Positions 1 to 11,185 of a DNA stretch of 64,000 nt are shown here, piece after piece. Made by a program: the position numbers and the translations under genes. How positions within the stretch are numbered: position 1 is the stretch's first letter; every line of letters starts with the position of its first letter. The notes beneath the pieces were generated by a model that saw only the letters and a list, made by a program, of their open reading frames with translations, did no database searches and was not told the origin of the DNA. This DNA is from Coenobita brevimanus (Eukaryota > Arthropoda > Malacostraca > Decapoda > Coenobitidae). The DNA lies in the NCBI GenBank assembly GCA_032717465.1, contig CM064663.1, positions 15,271,684 through 15,335,683 on the forward strand, read 5' to 3'.

Positions 1-43
1 AAAGACGGACAGATTGAAAACAATACCAGCTTCGCTATCGCAG

Positions 44-103
<60 letters not shown>

Positions 104-106
104 TTA
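44..106. repeat. (ATA)n then (TTA)n microsatellite
   Basis: About eleven ATA units switch directly to about nine TTA units. The two halves are reverse complements, so the tract can fold on itself. The open frame that crosses it is a poly-Ile/Leu artefact of the repeat. Confidence 0.95.
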
Positions 107-914
107 CAACTGAAACTGAAGTCCCATCTGGAAACTACCGAAATATTACAGATTTTTTTTTACATTTCCAGCTTTATCATCTTCCCATGGCTCCATGCAT
201 ACCCTCCAGATCATTTCCTTTACCATCGAACATTGTCAGACTACAAGAAGCTATGGTATATTATTTACAACTCCATCATCATCTTCCCATCCATCTATCC
301 TTCCCAGTTCTGTTTATTATGTTGGAAAGACGAAAATAACAAAGAATTAGGCGCAGGTAAAATATTTTTCTAGTAGATGAATCTATAGTCCTTCTTGGAT
401 GCACTGCCAGTCTATAACATGTTGATACTGACATTTTTGTTTTCATCGGCTGAAATAAGATTCTTTTTAAAAGATGAGTTAACCGAGCCAGTTTCTAACC
501 CCTTCATTATGGGATGGACTTTCTTAGGCTTACTAATGTTGCTTAGTAACATAAGTGGACCAAAGGAAGTGTTATTATTCTGAACAAGCAAAAGAAGGCA
601 ATATATACAGAATGCAGTTCCACATTTGTAGGCAGTCATTAGAAGAATGCTCTTGACTTTTGTGCACTGACAGATTCATTTTTTAGTTACTTCACTTCAG
701 CAAGTAAAACAAAATTCAAAAATTATTTTCCTCATCACTTAAGTTATCTATAATTAATAAGACATTAGGCAATTTCAGATTAGATAGGCTATCTCTATCT
801 TTTGACAATGTATAGCTTTTCTTTGCTGCATAAAACTATCTGGAATTGAACCGGATTATCAATAGCAACAGTGACCACTGCAGTGCAAAGGTTACCCTTA
901 GCTTAGAATCTCAC
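107..914. other. Unassigned non-coding DNA
   Basis: AT-rich sequence with no recognisable protein homology or repeat structure on either strand. The next IR exon after 915-991 would be expected on the minus strand at lower coordinates, but I could not identify it here. It probably lies beyond the window edge. Confidence 0.5.
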
Positions 915-991
915 CTCTCTAGTTCTTGTGAAATAACAGGGTATACCACTGTTGCCATGAATGTTTTACGAATCTGCACCTGATCTGCCAC
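915..991 (-). CDS. Ionotropic receptor (IR) gene, exon e
   Basis: This 77-nt exon follows the acceptor TTTACTTGCAG and ends at the donor AG|GTGAG. It enters in phase 0, matching the phase-0 end of the exon at 2786-2957, and leaves in phase 2. It encodes 25 residues beginning VADQVQIRKTFMA and ending YPVISQELE. In arthropod IRs the stretch after the first ligand-binding lobe has this character: a charged segment, a hydrophobic FMA..VYPV strand, then QxLE before the YDFT-type motif. Family membership is inferred from position, strand, splice sites and phase as much as from residues, so it is less certain than the other four exons. Channel and transmembrane exons would follow off the left edge. 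Confidence 0.68.
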
Positions 992-1035
992 CTGCAAGTA
1001 AATATAACATTAAAATACATAAATGAAAGACCCAG

Positions 1036-1037
<2 letters not shown>

Positions 1038-1106
<69 letters not shown>
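1038..1106. repeat. (TA)n microsatellite
   Basis: About 34 uninterrupted TA units. It lies immediately upstream of IR exon e in gene orientation, inside the intron between exons d and e. Confidence 0.97.
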
Positions 1107-1108
<2 letters not shown>

Positions 1109-1666
1109 TCGTGTGTCATTTTTACCATAAATTCTTTCAGGGAAATGTTTCGAAGTAAGAGTTATGATGTAGCATTCCTGAAATCTGATCAACAAGATGC
1201 CCTTCCTAATTTGAAAGAAACTGATCATTTTAGTGCACAATAAAGTACGAGCCAAAGGCTCCAAGTATAATAATGTATTGTTCTTCCTAGGAAGAACGAG
1301 AAAAAAATCGTCACGTTTATTTCGAGATGTCTGGACTGGACACATAGTTTAAAAGTTTAGAAGTCATAGGCAGTGTGAAATACAGAATGATGACAGTTCC
1401 TGATTTATTTTTATACACGTTGACTGAGAAAACCGGTAGCCCTTGCAAACAGGAAAGGGGACTAGGGTTCACTGCTTGGCGGATGTTATATGGCTTCCGT
1501 TACTGGGGAGGGACAGAGGCATTCACTTCAGAAGAGTAATGATCTTTGAAATGTCAGTAAATTATGGCAGGATATGCAACGCTTCAGTGAAGTGTGAGAA
1601 GCACGGTGCCACAAAGAAGCAGGGGGATGACAGGAAGGTATTCCTTTACCTCCACTGTGTTTTGAA

Positions 1667-1669
<3 letters not shown>
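1107..1669. other. Unassigned intronic DNA
   Basis: Unique-looking sequence inside the IR intron between exons d and e. No coding or repeat signal was recognised. Confidence 0.5.

Positions 1670-1733
<64 letters not shown>
1670..1733. repeat. (GA)n microsatellite
   Basis: About 32 uninterrupted GA units. The Arg-Glu and Ser-Leu open frames crossing it are artefacts. Confidence 0.97.
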
Positions 1734-1735
<2 letters not shown>

Positions 1736-2059
1736 TCCTTACAGAGTCAAAATTATCCCATGGACAAAGCCAGGACACTGTCCAGGGATAATGGACGATC
1801 TAAGGCAATTTTCTTTTTATTTTCTAGTTTTACCAGTTAGGGAATAAATAGAATGAAACATAAATTCTTGCTTTCGATACCAAACTTTTATAAGAATATA
1901 AAAACATCCTTTAAATAATAAATTTAATAACATCGTGTAAATAATGCGATATATATCGAAACATAGGTAGAGTCGAAAGAAACCCATCGGTGCATAACAA
2001 ATCAAGAAAAAATGACGTCACTCACAAACAGCGGTGCACTATGGTTGAAATTATCTATG
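1734..2059. other. Unassigned intronic DNA
   Basis: AT-rich sequence between the GA repeat and the TIR element. Nothing was recognised. Confidence 0.5.
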
Positions 2060-2233
2060 TACAGCCTAAGACAAAAGTCGTGTCGCTGCTTTGTCCGATG
2101 ATTTAATGTCAGTCGCGAAACAATCTGAGAGTCCTACCCCAGTAACGCATTCGAGACTAGCATGCCCTAAAGGTTAGCCTTTTATCAGATGTCTTCACCA
2201 AAAATCGCGACACGACTTTTGTCTTACACTGTA
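2060..2233. mobile_element. MITE with 26-bp TIRs and TA target duplication
   Basis: The left end at 2062 reads CAGCCTAAGACAAAAGTCGT. The reverse complement of the right end, finishing at 2231, reads CAGTGTAAGACAAAAGTCGT. About 23 of 26 positions agree. TA flanks both ends (2060-2061 and 2232-2233). A 170-bp non-coding element with CAGTG-like ends and TA duplication fits a Tc1/mariner-type MITE. The superfamily is inferred from target and termini only. Confidence 0.75.
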
Positions 2234-2785
2234 CATACTGAGGGTTCATAAAAGACACCAAATAGGATATCCCTGGGGTTTATCATGCAGTTCTAGGTGG
2301 CACTGTCGAGACCAATGCCAGCGACATTTTGTACTGTATGTTTCATTGATCGACATCGATCATCACTGAGGGCAGTGGAGAAGTTAAAGTGCTGATTCAG
2401 TATGATTACACATTTCATCTGGGATGATAATGTAGACACTGATATGCTGGAGCTGAATCGAGTTTGAATAACACCTTACAAGAGATGACATGTTATTTGA
2501 AATTAGGTTTCTGGCAGTAGCAGCCAAATTGAGATCAAGAGATCAAATCCAAACCCTTTCAGTGAATACTTTCTGAATATTAATTTTGTGGAAAACAATG
2601 CAGCTTCTGTAGAGATCGTATTTTAAATAATCGCTGACATATCACATAAGAAAGTGAGTGGGCTACTAAATATTACAAAACGATGCTGATATTAAAATCC
2701 GATGTAATATTCAAATTAATTACTTTACAACAGCAACAGATACTAACAGCAAAAGTTTGAATGCAGACAAGTATATAATTCTCAC
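2234..2785. other. Unassigned intronic DNA
   Basis: Intron immediately downstream (minus strand) of IR exon d. The open frame that runs from the exon into this stretch passes the splice donor and is not a real extension. Confidence 0.5.
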
Positions 2786-2957
2786 CTCGTTCCAGCTGCG
2801 TGATGGAAGGATGCGGAAAGTAAAATTCAGGGCCTGGGCAACCGTAACCAGCTGGTTGTAGTCAGTGCCTGAGTACCTGGTGGTGTTGCCCTCGATGGAC
2901 TCTCTCCAGTAGGGTTCATATGTAAACGCCGTCACGTTTATCGTCGCGCCATAGAAA
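2786..2957 (-). CDS. Ionotropic receptor (IR) gene, exon d: start of ligand-binding lobe
   Basis: A 172-nt exon with acceptor TTTTTGGCAG and donor GAG|GTGAG. One base completes the codon left by exon c, then 57 codons follow, ending in phase 0. The peptide contains FYGATINVTAFTYEPYW, RYSGTDYNQLVTVAQALNFTF and RILPSRSWNE. In IRs this is the S1 half of the extracellular ligand-binding domain: the G-x-x-x-x-V-T-A strand, an aromatic YEPYW loop, G-x-D, and an alpha helix ending in LNFTF. IRs are plasma-membrane ligand-gated cation channels of chemosensory neurons. An NTT glycosylation site is visible. No stop or frameshift was seen. Confidence 0.92.
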
Positions 2958-3554
2958 CTGCCAAAAATAACGTAATATTCTGATCAGACGGAAGTTGGAG
3001 TGCAGCATTAGATGGAAGTGACTTTTTATTCAGCCTATGATAATACTGTAGGAATAAAAGCTATTGCGTAATATTCAAAACAAGTATAGGTACTCTATAA
3101 AAAAATTTGATCATTATTACTGGATTACTGATATTAATTTCATTTAAGTAACTGTTTCGCGGCTCGATGTTCTCTTTCATTACATTGTCCATAACATGTA
3201 TACTGTCAGTTACAAGTTATACCTGTTTTAGACTAATTTATACTAGATATTCAACATTTCACAACATATTTCACATACCTCAGATACAGAAATATTCAAA
3301 GCTGTGTCTCTACTTCATTTCCATAACACTTTCTCATGACTAGCATCATATTCTAGTGCTAATCTCTTGTTAAACCCATTCAAGACGAAGAGACGGCAGT
3401 TTTAAGCCAGATTAGAATGAAATGGGTATAGCTGAGTCTATATTCGTAATTTGGATACATTACTTATGTTTTTCCAGTTTTGTAATGCCAGTAATTTCAA
3501 CAGAGTACATAAGATCCTCCAGTTCTGAAATGGCCAGTAATCTGTACACATTAC

Positions 3555-3683
3555 TTGGTGTATTTCTCCGGGAAAAGGGTGGGAGGTGTGAGATAGCGTA
3601 GACCTGATGTGGGGGTCCAGGAAGCCACTTGCACCACCCGGGCACCGTCAGGACTGTACGGCAAGTGAACCAACATGCTGTAC
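3555..3683 (-). CDS. Ionotropic receptor (IR) gene, exon c
   Basis: A 129-nt exon between the acceptor ATTGTGCAG and the donor ACCAA|GTAATG. It enters with one base completing a codon and leaves two, so it is phase-compatible with exon b (43 kb) upstream and exon d (2.9 kb) downstream. It encodes YSMLVHLPYSPDGARVV, then QVASWTPTSG and TLFPEKYTN. The LPYSP..ASWTP..LFPEK spacing is characteristic of arthropod IRs just before the ligand-binding lobe. The part of the frame continuing past the donor is intronic. The upstream intron in gene direction is 39.4 kb. Confidence 0.9.
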
Positions 3684-4804
3684 CTGCACAATACGTTTAT
3701 AATTTTCAGGCAGAATTAATTATCTGTATTCCCTCTACACTACATGGGTATAATTCATCATTGCCTGTAGCTAATGAAGAGACAGTTTCATGTAGTCTTT
3801 GGAAGTTATATCTAATCGAGGCTATAATTTAACCCCTTCGTGAAGAGAAGTATAACTAACCCCTCAGTCTGAAAATTGTCTCCTGAGTGAAATATTCTGT
3901 CGATAGCAGGAATGAATGAAAATAATATATATATGAAGTTAATTCTACTTATTGTCTGTTCATCACATAGGGCCATCTTTTCGATGCCTTGGATGTTTTC
4001 TAGTAATAAATCTTGCTCAGTTATTTTCTTCCTAAGTGAGCCATTGGTTCTATATACTCGTCACTGTTTTTCTCTCGCCGAAACAAAGTCGTATTCAGGG
4101 TTTCTCACGGGATATATACCACTTACTCTACTCTTTTCACTTTAACTTGGCCTAATATTATCACCTCTCCATTCTGAAGGCTAAGCGGTAACTAGATATC
4201 AGGACTATGATATGTTGCTGGTCATGAAAATTGTCAATGAAAGGATATATAACCACCAAAATTTTTATTTGCCACTTAGCTGTATGAAATAAGATGCAAA
4301 AGGAAAAAAAGTCTGGGACAAGTTATAAGGAAGGGGAAAAATGAGAATACAGACGGACAAGTAATAATATCATTGTACATTATTCTTTCTTCAGTCCAAC
4401 AAAGCTTTGAACTACCAACTCAGCACTGGACAGCAGGCTTTTATTTGGTGTGGAACTCTGGCTACGATTTCCTTGTATTTGTTGGGAAAATTGGAGGGTT
4501 GGCAGATTCTATTGCTCAAAAGTGTTAGTGTATATTAGCCACCTAGATACTACCGTGTCTTTTATTTATTCATTTTTGGGAGGAGGAGGGATTCCTACAA
4601 TCGCTAGATGATTTTATTCAACTTTGGAGGTTTTTAATTACAGGAGTGAACAATAGCCTCCATCAAATCATTCACAGCAAAAACTTCTTCCAAACTCAAT
4701 TTAAATTCTTTGGTTTTACTCTTGATTAAAACTTATGAGACGTTACGGTTCTGAAGGTGCTAAGATCTCGTCTATGATTACATATACGCCGTTCTTAAAG
4801 CTAT
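3684..4804. other. Start of the 39.4-kb IR intron; no gene seen
   Basis: AT-rich sequence without a recognisable mobile element. It is the 3' end, in gene direction, of the IR intron that runs up to 43101. Confidence 0.5.
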
Positions 4805-5574
4805 TTAACCCGCTCCATCCCGACGTTTTCTGGGCAGTGGTACGCCCCAGTCCCGACATTTTTGGACCTTTTTTTTGGGGGGGGCTTAAACATCCGCTTT
4901 TGGTGAGAAACATTGAAAATTCATAGAAAAAACGCTCACCTGAAGTTTAAAATACTCGATCCAGGTAGGAGTACCTCCTTACCTTACAGGGTTTTCTATC
5001 AGGCTGGCTGCAAAGAAAACGAGTTCTATGGGAGAATAACTATTCTACACCACTCATTAATGGTATTTATTTATTTATTTGGTACGAATTTATATGTAGT
5101 ACGAGAGTATATTGGTTTTCAAATGGTAATATAGGCATTATAAGCATTGTTTCACTCACTAACTCATCACCATTCCTGACCTTTTTTTTGCCACATTACC
5201 TGATCATCATTTCTGACTGTTTCTTCCTCTAATGTTTGTCCTCCACATTGTCATCGATTGGGGAATCACTCTGTCCCTGAATTTCATACCGTGGCATGAC
5301 ATGGCTTTACTGGCCAGGTCACTGATAACAGGTGAATTGCTGAGAAAAGGTCATGCAGGATGGGGGAGGACGTCATGCTGGGTAAGGCATTGTCCCTGCC
5401 CGGCATCTTGTAGAGGAAGGTGTCCCGTGTATACGTGCCAAAAATCACTCGCAAAAATTGAAAATTGTGCAAATTAAGGACTTCGCAATGTTGCCGCATT
5501 AATTTACATCTCTGGGATATGAGTGCGCATCATGTGAGGACGTGAATTCACGTCTCCGAGACAGGGCGGGTTAA
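4805..5574 (-). mobile_element. Non-autonomous piggyBac (770 bp), internal-deletion type
   Basis: TTAA lies at both ends (4805-4808 and 5571-5574). The left end reads TTAACCCGCTCCATCCCG and the reverse complement of the right end reads TTAACCCGCCCTGTCTCGG. The right end matches the left end of the full piggyBac at 56407, including the following GACGT...ACGTCCTCAC block. The left end matches the other end of that element, including a shared CAGTGGTAC / CCCCAGTC block. This is therefore a short, non-coding relative of the 56-60 kb transposon, inserted in the opposite orientation. Confidence 0.78.
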
Positions 5575-5989
5575 ATGACACACAAGTGCATAAGAGGGTG
5601 TCCCACGCAATATTCGGAAGGAAAAACAATGAATATACTCTGGTTAGGCAATGGGGACTCGACACAAATGACAGTATGCTTAAATTTCAAAGGGGAATAT
5701 GGACTCCTAGATAATAACAGAGATTTATGCATGTCTTTGGCCGTGGTGTACGTGGTGTACGTGCCCATTGCCCTAGTTCCCATCAGCCAAATGTGGGGAT
5801 AATCAAAATTACTATGTGAAAGGAGGGGAAAGGATTTCAGCCCATGGAGGCTGCTTTTGATGATCCTCAGGCAAGTATTTGGGCACATTTTCCGTGGACA
5901 GGCAATTCGTACATCAGGGATTTTTCACGGGATTTTTTTTTTCATTGTCCGTGAACGAATACCTGGGCACAGGATCATTATCACCAGAA

Positions 5990-6900
5990 ACTCTCCCTAC
6001 AATGGATTATCCCTTCCTGTGACAAGAGCAAACATGACAGAATGGTATCCTGCTGAATTCGGAGAATTATACATGTGGCAAGCTCTCCCCATACTGATGG
6101 CACACATAAAAAAGGCATGCTATACAGGACTATTGGATCATGGACGACCACACAGCCACACCTGTCTTTGGGAGGTACATGGCACATTACAGAGGACTTT
6201 GCCATATTATGGTTCCTGCTCCCCAAACGTGTGACCCTTACCCAGAGACAGGGTGTGGAAAATTCGGCCAATTCTGACCATGCTAACAGGGGCTTCCTTT
6301 TTTTTTTTGCCTTTCCATAGAGCTGTGGCTGTTGAGTGTCATCTATTGTTCTGGGGTTGACTGGCATTTATCCAATACACATCGTCGAACGTCATCCCTT
6401 ATGCATCAGTCGTTGTTCCTTGTGACTGCAAGATTGGATATATGCTGGACTTTGTAGTTATCGCTCATCTAGCGAGATGATAATGTAACCGCCTTCTGTT
6501 TCTCTTCTATGATGTAACTGCCAAGTTTCTCCTTGAAGATGGGACAGGAACCAGTGGTACTGTCAAGCCAAGTAGGAAGCACTACCCTGTTATCCCTGCC
6601 AAGACCGAGAATGATGCATTACTCATCGAGAAATGGGGTTACATGTTGGTCATCCACTGGCATGACAAGTGGGATGTGCTGCAGGTGGTAAAAGAAGGTG
6701 TTTCTACACCTTTCTGCAATCATCGTTATGAATGCATTCATACTGTTCAGACAGGTTGTTGGCATAACTGCTACATCAAGGACACAGTGCTGCAGTAATG
6801 CCTGCCAGGGTCACCCAGGCAGGGTACCTCACGTGTCACCGCATGGTGAACCCTGGCACCTGCAGGTTAAAAACTATCCAGGCAGTGCCATGTCTGACTG
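5990..6900 (+). pseudogene. Decayed piggyBac transposase
   Basis: Scattered pieces in changing plus-strand frames match the DDD transposase core of piggyBac in the right order. They are an EFGELYMWQALPILMAH helix near 6055; remnants of the ...LVLWRG.L.FIQY.PSK region near 6340-6400; CDCKIGYMLDFV near 6425; and KFLLEDGTGTSGTVKPSRK near 6525 followed by HYPVIPAKTE and a VIHWHDK block. Frames change several times and stops occur, so it is dead. The catalytic aspartates cannot all be placed. It resembles but is clearly different from the intact copy at 56665-59067, and represents an older insertion of another subfamily. I could not define TIRs for it. Confidence 0.65.
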
Positions 6901-7030
6901 AACTGTCAGTGAAGGCAGCAGGTTCACAAGCAAATGCTCTACCAGTGCAGTAACTTAAAGATTTCTTCAGTCACTGGTGTGTGGGGAAGTGTAAATAGTG
7001 TATATAGTAATCTTACTACATAAGAAATTG

Positions 7031-7065
<35 letters not shown>
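7031..7065. repeat. (CAT)n tail at the 3' end of an RTE LINE
   Basis: About eleven CAT units, read as GAT on the minus strand. It marks the 3' end of the minus-strand LINE. RTE-type LINEs usually end in short tandem tails rather than poly(A). Confidence 0.85.
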
Positions 7066-7066
<1 letters not shown>

Positions 7067-7185
7067 GGACCTTCTTTCCCACCGTAGCGCAGGGTGAGGA
7101 GTAGAAGTGTCCAGACAGCTCAAATTTGCCCAAACCAATGGGCCACACTTCCATTTACTCATCATTCAAGCCCCCGGAATCCTAG

Positions 7186-7250
7186 CTCTATCGGATACAC
7201 CAAAAACATTCCCCACATTCTGTAGCTTCACATAATCGTATCCGATAGAG
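7186..7250. other. Perfect 13-bp inverted repeat near the 3' end of LINE copy A
   Basis: CTCTATCGGATAC at 7186-7198 is exactly complementary to 7238-7250, with a 39-nt loop. It lies between the end of the coding remnant and the GAT tail, where a structured 3' UTR could be recognised by the reverse transcriptase. That role is inference. Confidence 0.6.
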
Positions 7251-7380
7251 TCAATCCGGACGCTGCCACGTTAAAAAGGGGTGCAAAACCCCGATCATGC
7301 ACTTCTTCTCACAACATTCATCCAACCAGCTCGATCTGCTGTCAGTTCCCTGGCCTCACCGACTTCCAAACCCCTCATCC

Positions 7381-8890
7381 TCACACACTCATCCACCATA
7401 TCTCTCCACCGTCTCTTGGCCTACCTCGCCTCCTCCCTCCTACGAATTTGCTCAGATATACCTTTTTCACCACTCTGTTGTTATCCATTCTTTCCACATG
7501 ACCATACCATCTCAGTACACTCTCTTCGATTCTGGTGTCCACCGACGTCCTCACTCCACATCTTTCATGAATCACATTATTTGTATCTTATCCACCCTCT
7601 GTACTCCACATACATTCCCCAGCAGTCCCATCTCCACTGCTCTTATTCTGGACTTTTCATTTTCATGCCACACCATAGTCTCACATCCATATGTTAAAGT
7701 TGGCACTAATACTCCTTCATATAAGCCTCGTGCAGCTGCAACACTCAAACCTCTGTTTCTTATCAAGGCCTTCATTGCACCAGCTACTTTTCCTCCTTGT
7801 GTCACTCTACTTTCAACTTCTTTTGCACATTTTCATCTCTTTTCTATCACTGTACCCAGGTACTTGAACTCTCTCACCAATTCCAGTCTCTCTTCATTCA
7901 CTTTAACATCGCACTGGGAGTCACCCTTTCCCTGAGTAACCATCACTTTACTACATTTACTCTCAAGGCACGATGCTCACAGACATCAGCAAAACTCTGC
8001 ACTACCCTACTAAGTTCTTGTCCAGTACTTGCACGCAGCACTGCATCATCAGCATACAACAAATTTGAGATATTCCATCCATCACCATTCATTAGTCATT
8101 ACCAACGCCATCCATCTCTCCATTACTCGTGTCTTTACGTCTCTCATCATCCCATCCATATATATATTGAACGACCATGGGACATCACTCAGCCTTGTCG
8201 TACGCCCACATCGATCGTGAACCATTCACTTAGATGCCCATTTACCTTTACACATGCTTCACTACCATCATAAAAAACCCTGACGGCACCTAGCAGCTTA
8301 CAATCTACACCATACATGCGCAAAACTTTCCACAATCCTTCTCTGTCCACTTTGTCATATGCTTTTTCCAGGTCCAGGAATGCCATAAACACCTTATGGT
8401 CGTTCTCAAAAGCCTTCTTTACTATCTCACTGCAAATATTTGATCCATACATCCTCTCCCACTGGTAAAGCCACCCTGTTCAGCACTCACTAGGACTTCT
8501 GATATATCTCTTACTTTCTATTTAATAATTCTTCCATATACCTTCCCTAGTACACTCAATAAACTTATGCCACGATAATTCTTGCACTCCCCCACTCACC
8601 TTTATTTTTGTACAGGGTACAATCGCAGCCTTCTTCCACTATGCAGGCACAGTTTCACTCATCCATGCCTTCTTACATATCTCCACCAAGCACTTCATTT
8701 CACTCTTTCCACTACACTTAAGCATCTTTGCATTCAACTCATCAACCCCAGCTGCTTTCCCATTTTTCAGCCGCTTCTCAGCACTCTTCACCTGTGTGAG
8801 TATCACGTCTCCTGGCACTGCATTCCTTCTCTGCACACCCCCTAAACCAATCATGTTTACAGCCACTCTGCTCTCTCTGTTCCCATTCAT
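7381..8890 (-). pseudogene. RTE-type reverse transcriptase and C-terminal region (copy A)
   Basis: Minus-strand fragments in order are: finger-region KNGKAAGVDELNAKMLK near 8760; motif A AFLDLEKAYDKVD near 8380; DVGVRQG at 8190; the catalytic YADDA near 8050 in another frame; and the connection segment with GRPRDGGEIWW near 7420. The YADD aspartates survive, but the reading frame is broken at least four times. In an active element this enzyme would copy the LINE RNA at a nicked target. Large plus-strand frames at 7281-8273 are shadows of this coding sequence. Confidence 0.8.
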
Positions 8891-9145
8891 CAGGCTTTCA
8901 AAATATTCTTTCCATCTGGTCCAAACTTCATCCCCATGGGTTAATTATCTACCACCTACATCCTTCACACCATCACATTTCTTTCCACTTTCACTTCTAC
9001 ATTTCTGCACCACTTTCCAGAATAACTTCCTTTTTTAGAGTAGTTCGCATTCATTTTTCATCCTAGATCCTCCTTCATCTCCTTCTTTTTCCTCTTCACT
9101 AGTCTCTTTACGTGCTTCTTGTTCTGAACATATTCAGTTCTTAAT

Positions 9146-10207
9146 TCAACTGAACCCCTTCCTGTAACCACATATCCACTTCTTCCACTTTTCCTCCACC
9201 ACTGTCTTAACCTTCTCATCCCACCATGCCGTACCTTTCTTTTTTGTTGTTACTCTTGCCACACCACACACCTTTATAGCGTTCCTAACAAAGCAATCCC
9301 TATATGCATTCCACAGGCTGTCCAGATCCATTTCATTCCAATTCACTAATTCTATCTCCTCCTCTACTTTGATCCTGTAATCATCTGCCATTTCTTTGAT
9401 CCTCAGCTTTTCAACTTTCAGTCTTTCTCTCTGACTGTTCCTCTCCCTCCTGATCCACCTCACTCCTCTCAGCTTGATCTTGCATATCACAATCATATGA
9501 TCTGACAGAGCTCCACATCGTCCTCTCATGGCCCTCGGATCAGCAACCATTCCCGACATTGACCTCTCTACGAGCATGTAATCAGTCAGGCTTGTTTCAA
9601 CACGATCCCTGTTCCCTCTATACCATGTATATTTATGTGCATCTCTGTGTTTGAAATAAGAGTTACAAATGCACAACCTCCTCTCCTGACACATATCCTT
9701 TAGTCTCTTCCCATTATCATTTTCTCCTTGTACTCCATAACAACTCATTTTGTCATCCTCAGGACCATTGCCTACTCTTCCATTCATATCCCCCATTACG
9801 ATCACTTTCTCCCACTACTTCATCCAGCTCATCCCAAAACCTGTCTTTCACTCTCTCACTTCTGTCCTCACATGGTGCATATGCTACAATCACTGCCACT
9901 TTCACCTTGTCAAACTTGAACTTGACATAGATACACTTCGAGTTGACACATTTGTAGTCTCTCATTCCACTCTGCCACACCTCCTTCATAAACAATGCAA
10001 GTCCTTCCTTGCATCTTCCTCACCCAGTCATTCCCAATCTTACACATTTCACATCCTCCCACTCCTCCACTTCACATCCTATTTTCTTCGTTTCACACAA
10101 TGCCATTACGGCATATCTCGCACTCTTGAACACATTCACCACTTTCACCCTCTTCCTCTTGTCATTAACACCTCTCACATTACACATGGCCGTGCAAGTC
10201 TGCCCAT
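9146..10207 (-). pseudogene. APE-type endonuclease of RTE LINE copy A
   Basis: Two main pieces are visible: 9995-9759 with VAVIVAYAPCED (the YAP strand of exonuclease/endonuclease/phosphatase folds) and 9805-9146 with VMGDMNGRVG (the GD-x-N motif), DYMLVERSM and LSDHMIVICKIKL (the SDH motif). The upstream start has NVRGVNDKRKR and MALCETKK (the conserved E). The pieces overlap with a frame change near 9790. In the active family this domain nicks genomic DNA to prime reverse transcription. Confidence 0.8.
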
Positions 10208-10476
10208 TTGGTTGGGGCCCTGGGCAGGTATTGGGCCCTTTGAGGCTCTCTCAAACGACTGCCATGACTAGGTGATTTTGGATAAGGGAATCTGGGGGAC
10301 ACTTAACCCTGCCAGAAACCCCCTTTATATGGTTACCACCCAGCGTAGTAAATGATGTCCTAGGTACAGGAAACCATTCGGCTTGTCACTCAGTGTAGAG
10401 ATCATATGGCATCTCTACATTGAGTGAGTGGATGATGGGCGCCCCAACCTACCATATAAATAGTTCATAATATAAT

Positions 10477-10980
10477 ATGGACATTTGTGCTGGTAGGGGG
10501 TTGGTGATAGCCAATACTCTCTTCAGGCATAAAATGATCCACAGGTATACATGGCGAGTGATGAGAAGGGTGGGTGGTGAACTGAATGAAAGAAAGGCAA
10601 TGATTGATTATGTGTGTGTGGATGAAAGGATGCGAAGATGTGTAAAGGATGCAAGAGTGTATAGAGGTTGGGGGAGTAGACTTTCTGACCACTACTTGGT
10701 GGTGGCCAGAATTAGGATGCAAGTAAGATGGAGGAATAGAAGAAGGGAAAGACGAGAGGAAGGAGTAGTTGCAAGGAGTGTGGAAAGGTTACAAGAGGAT
10801 GAGAAAAAGGCAGAGTATAAGAGAGAAGTGGAGGAACGATTGGGCAAATATGAATTGGAGCAGATGGGAGACGTGGAAGGTGTGCGTAAGATATTTACAG
10901 AAGCAATATGTGCAGCATGTGATGTGGTGTGTGGAAGGAAGAGAAGACGGAGGGGTGCAAGGAACAGCGTGGTGGACTGA
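10477..10980 (+). pseudogene. C-terminal part of RTE endonuclease (copy B)
   Basis: The frame begins inside the domain with DICAGRGLVIANTLF, then YTWR, MIDYVCVDERM and the catalytic-region SRLSDHYLVVARI. From about residue 100 the frame overlaps another (10769-11185) that continues the charged linker, so a frameshift sits near 10790. Only the SDH end of the endonuclease is present. Confidence 0.8.
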
Positions 10981-11185
10981 AGAGGTGAAACAGGCTGTGG
11001 CACAAAAGAAGAAAGCATACAATGAATGGATGAGAAATAGGGGCTTGGAAGAAGTTGAGAGGCGGAAGAGAGAGTTATATGTGGAAAGAAAGAGAGAGGT
11101 GAAAAGATTAGTAAGAGAGAGTAAGAAGAGAGTGGATGAGGAATTTGGAAGGAATTTGAGTGTAAAGTGGAGGGACTGTAAGTAA

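Larger units (their letters stand above)
7031..10447 (-). mobile_element. RTE-type LINE, copy A, near full length but decayed
   Basis: Read on the minus strand: a 5' leader (10447-10210), APE-type endonuclease (10207-9146), linker, reverse transcriptase (8890-7700) and a C-terminal segment with the W-x-GH-x-ER-M motif near 7500. It ends in a GAT-repeat tail. Several frameshifts and stops break the single ORF expected for RTE elements. The 5' leader shares sequence with the isolated segments at 16740-17010 and 61975-62250. Clade assignment is by architecture, the C-terminal W-GH-x-x-RM / GRP-x-x-W motif and the tandem tail. It lies head to head with copy B. Confidence 0.8.

Noticed and set aside
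2720..2935. Single-exon 71-residue gene
   Set aside because: The frame passes a consensus splice donor at 2785-2784 and starts inside an exon whose acceptor is at 2958. It is IR exon d plus intron.
5571..5888. Overlapping frames on both strands just after the short piggyBac
   Set aside because: No motif is recognisable and there is no homology I can name. The first recognisable transposase remnant starts only near 5990.
7281..8273. Long plus-strand open frames of 138-212 residues
   Set aside because: They are shadows of the minus-strand RTE RT; the composition is Ser/His/Pro-rich and no domain is recognisable.
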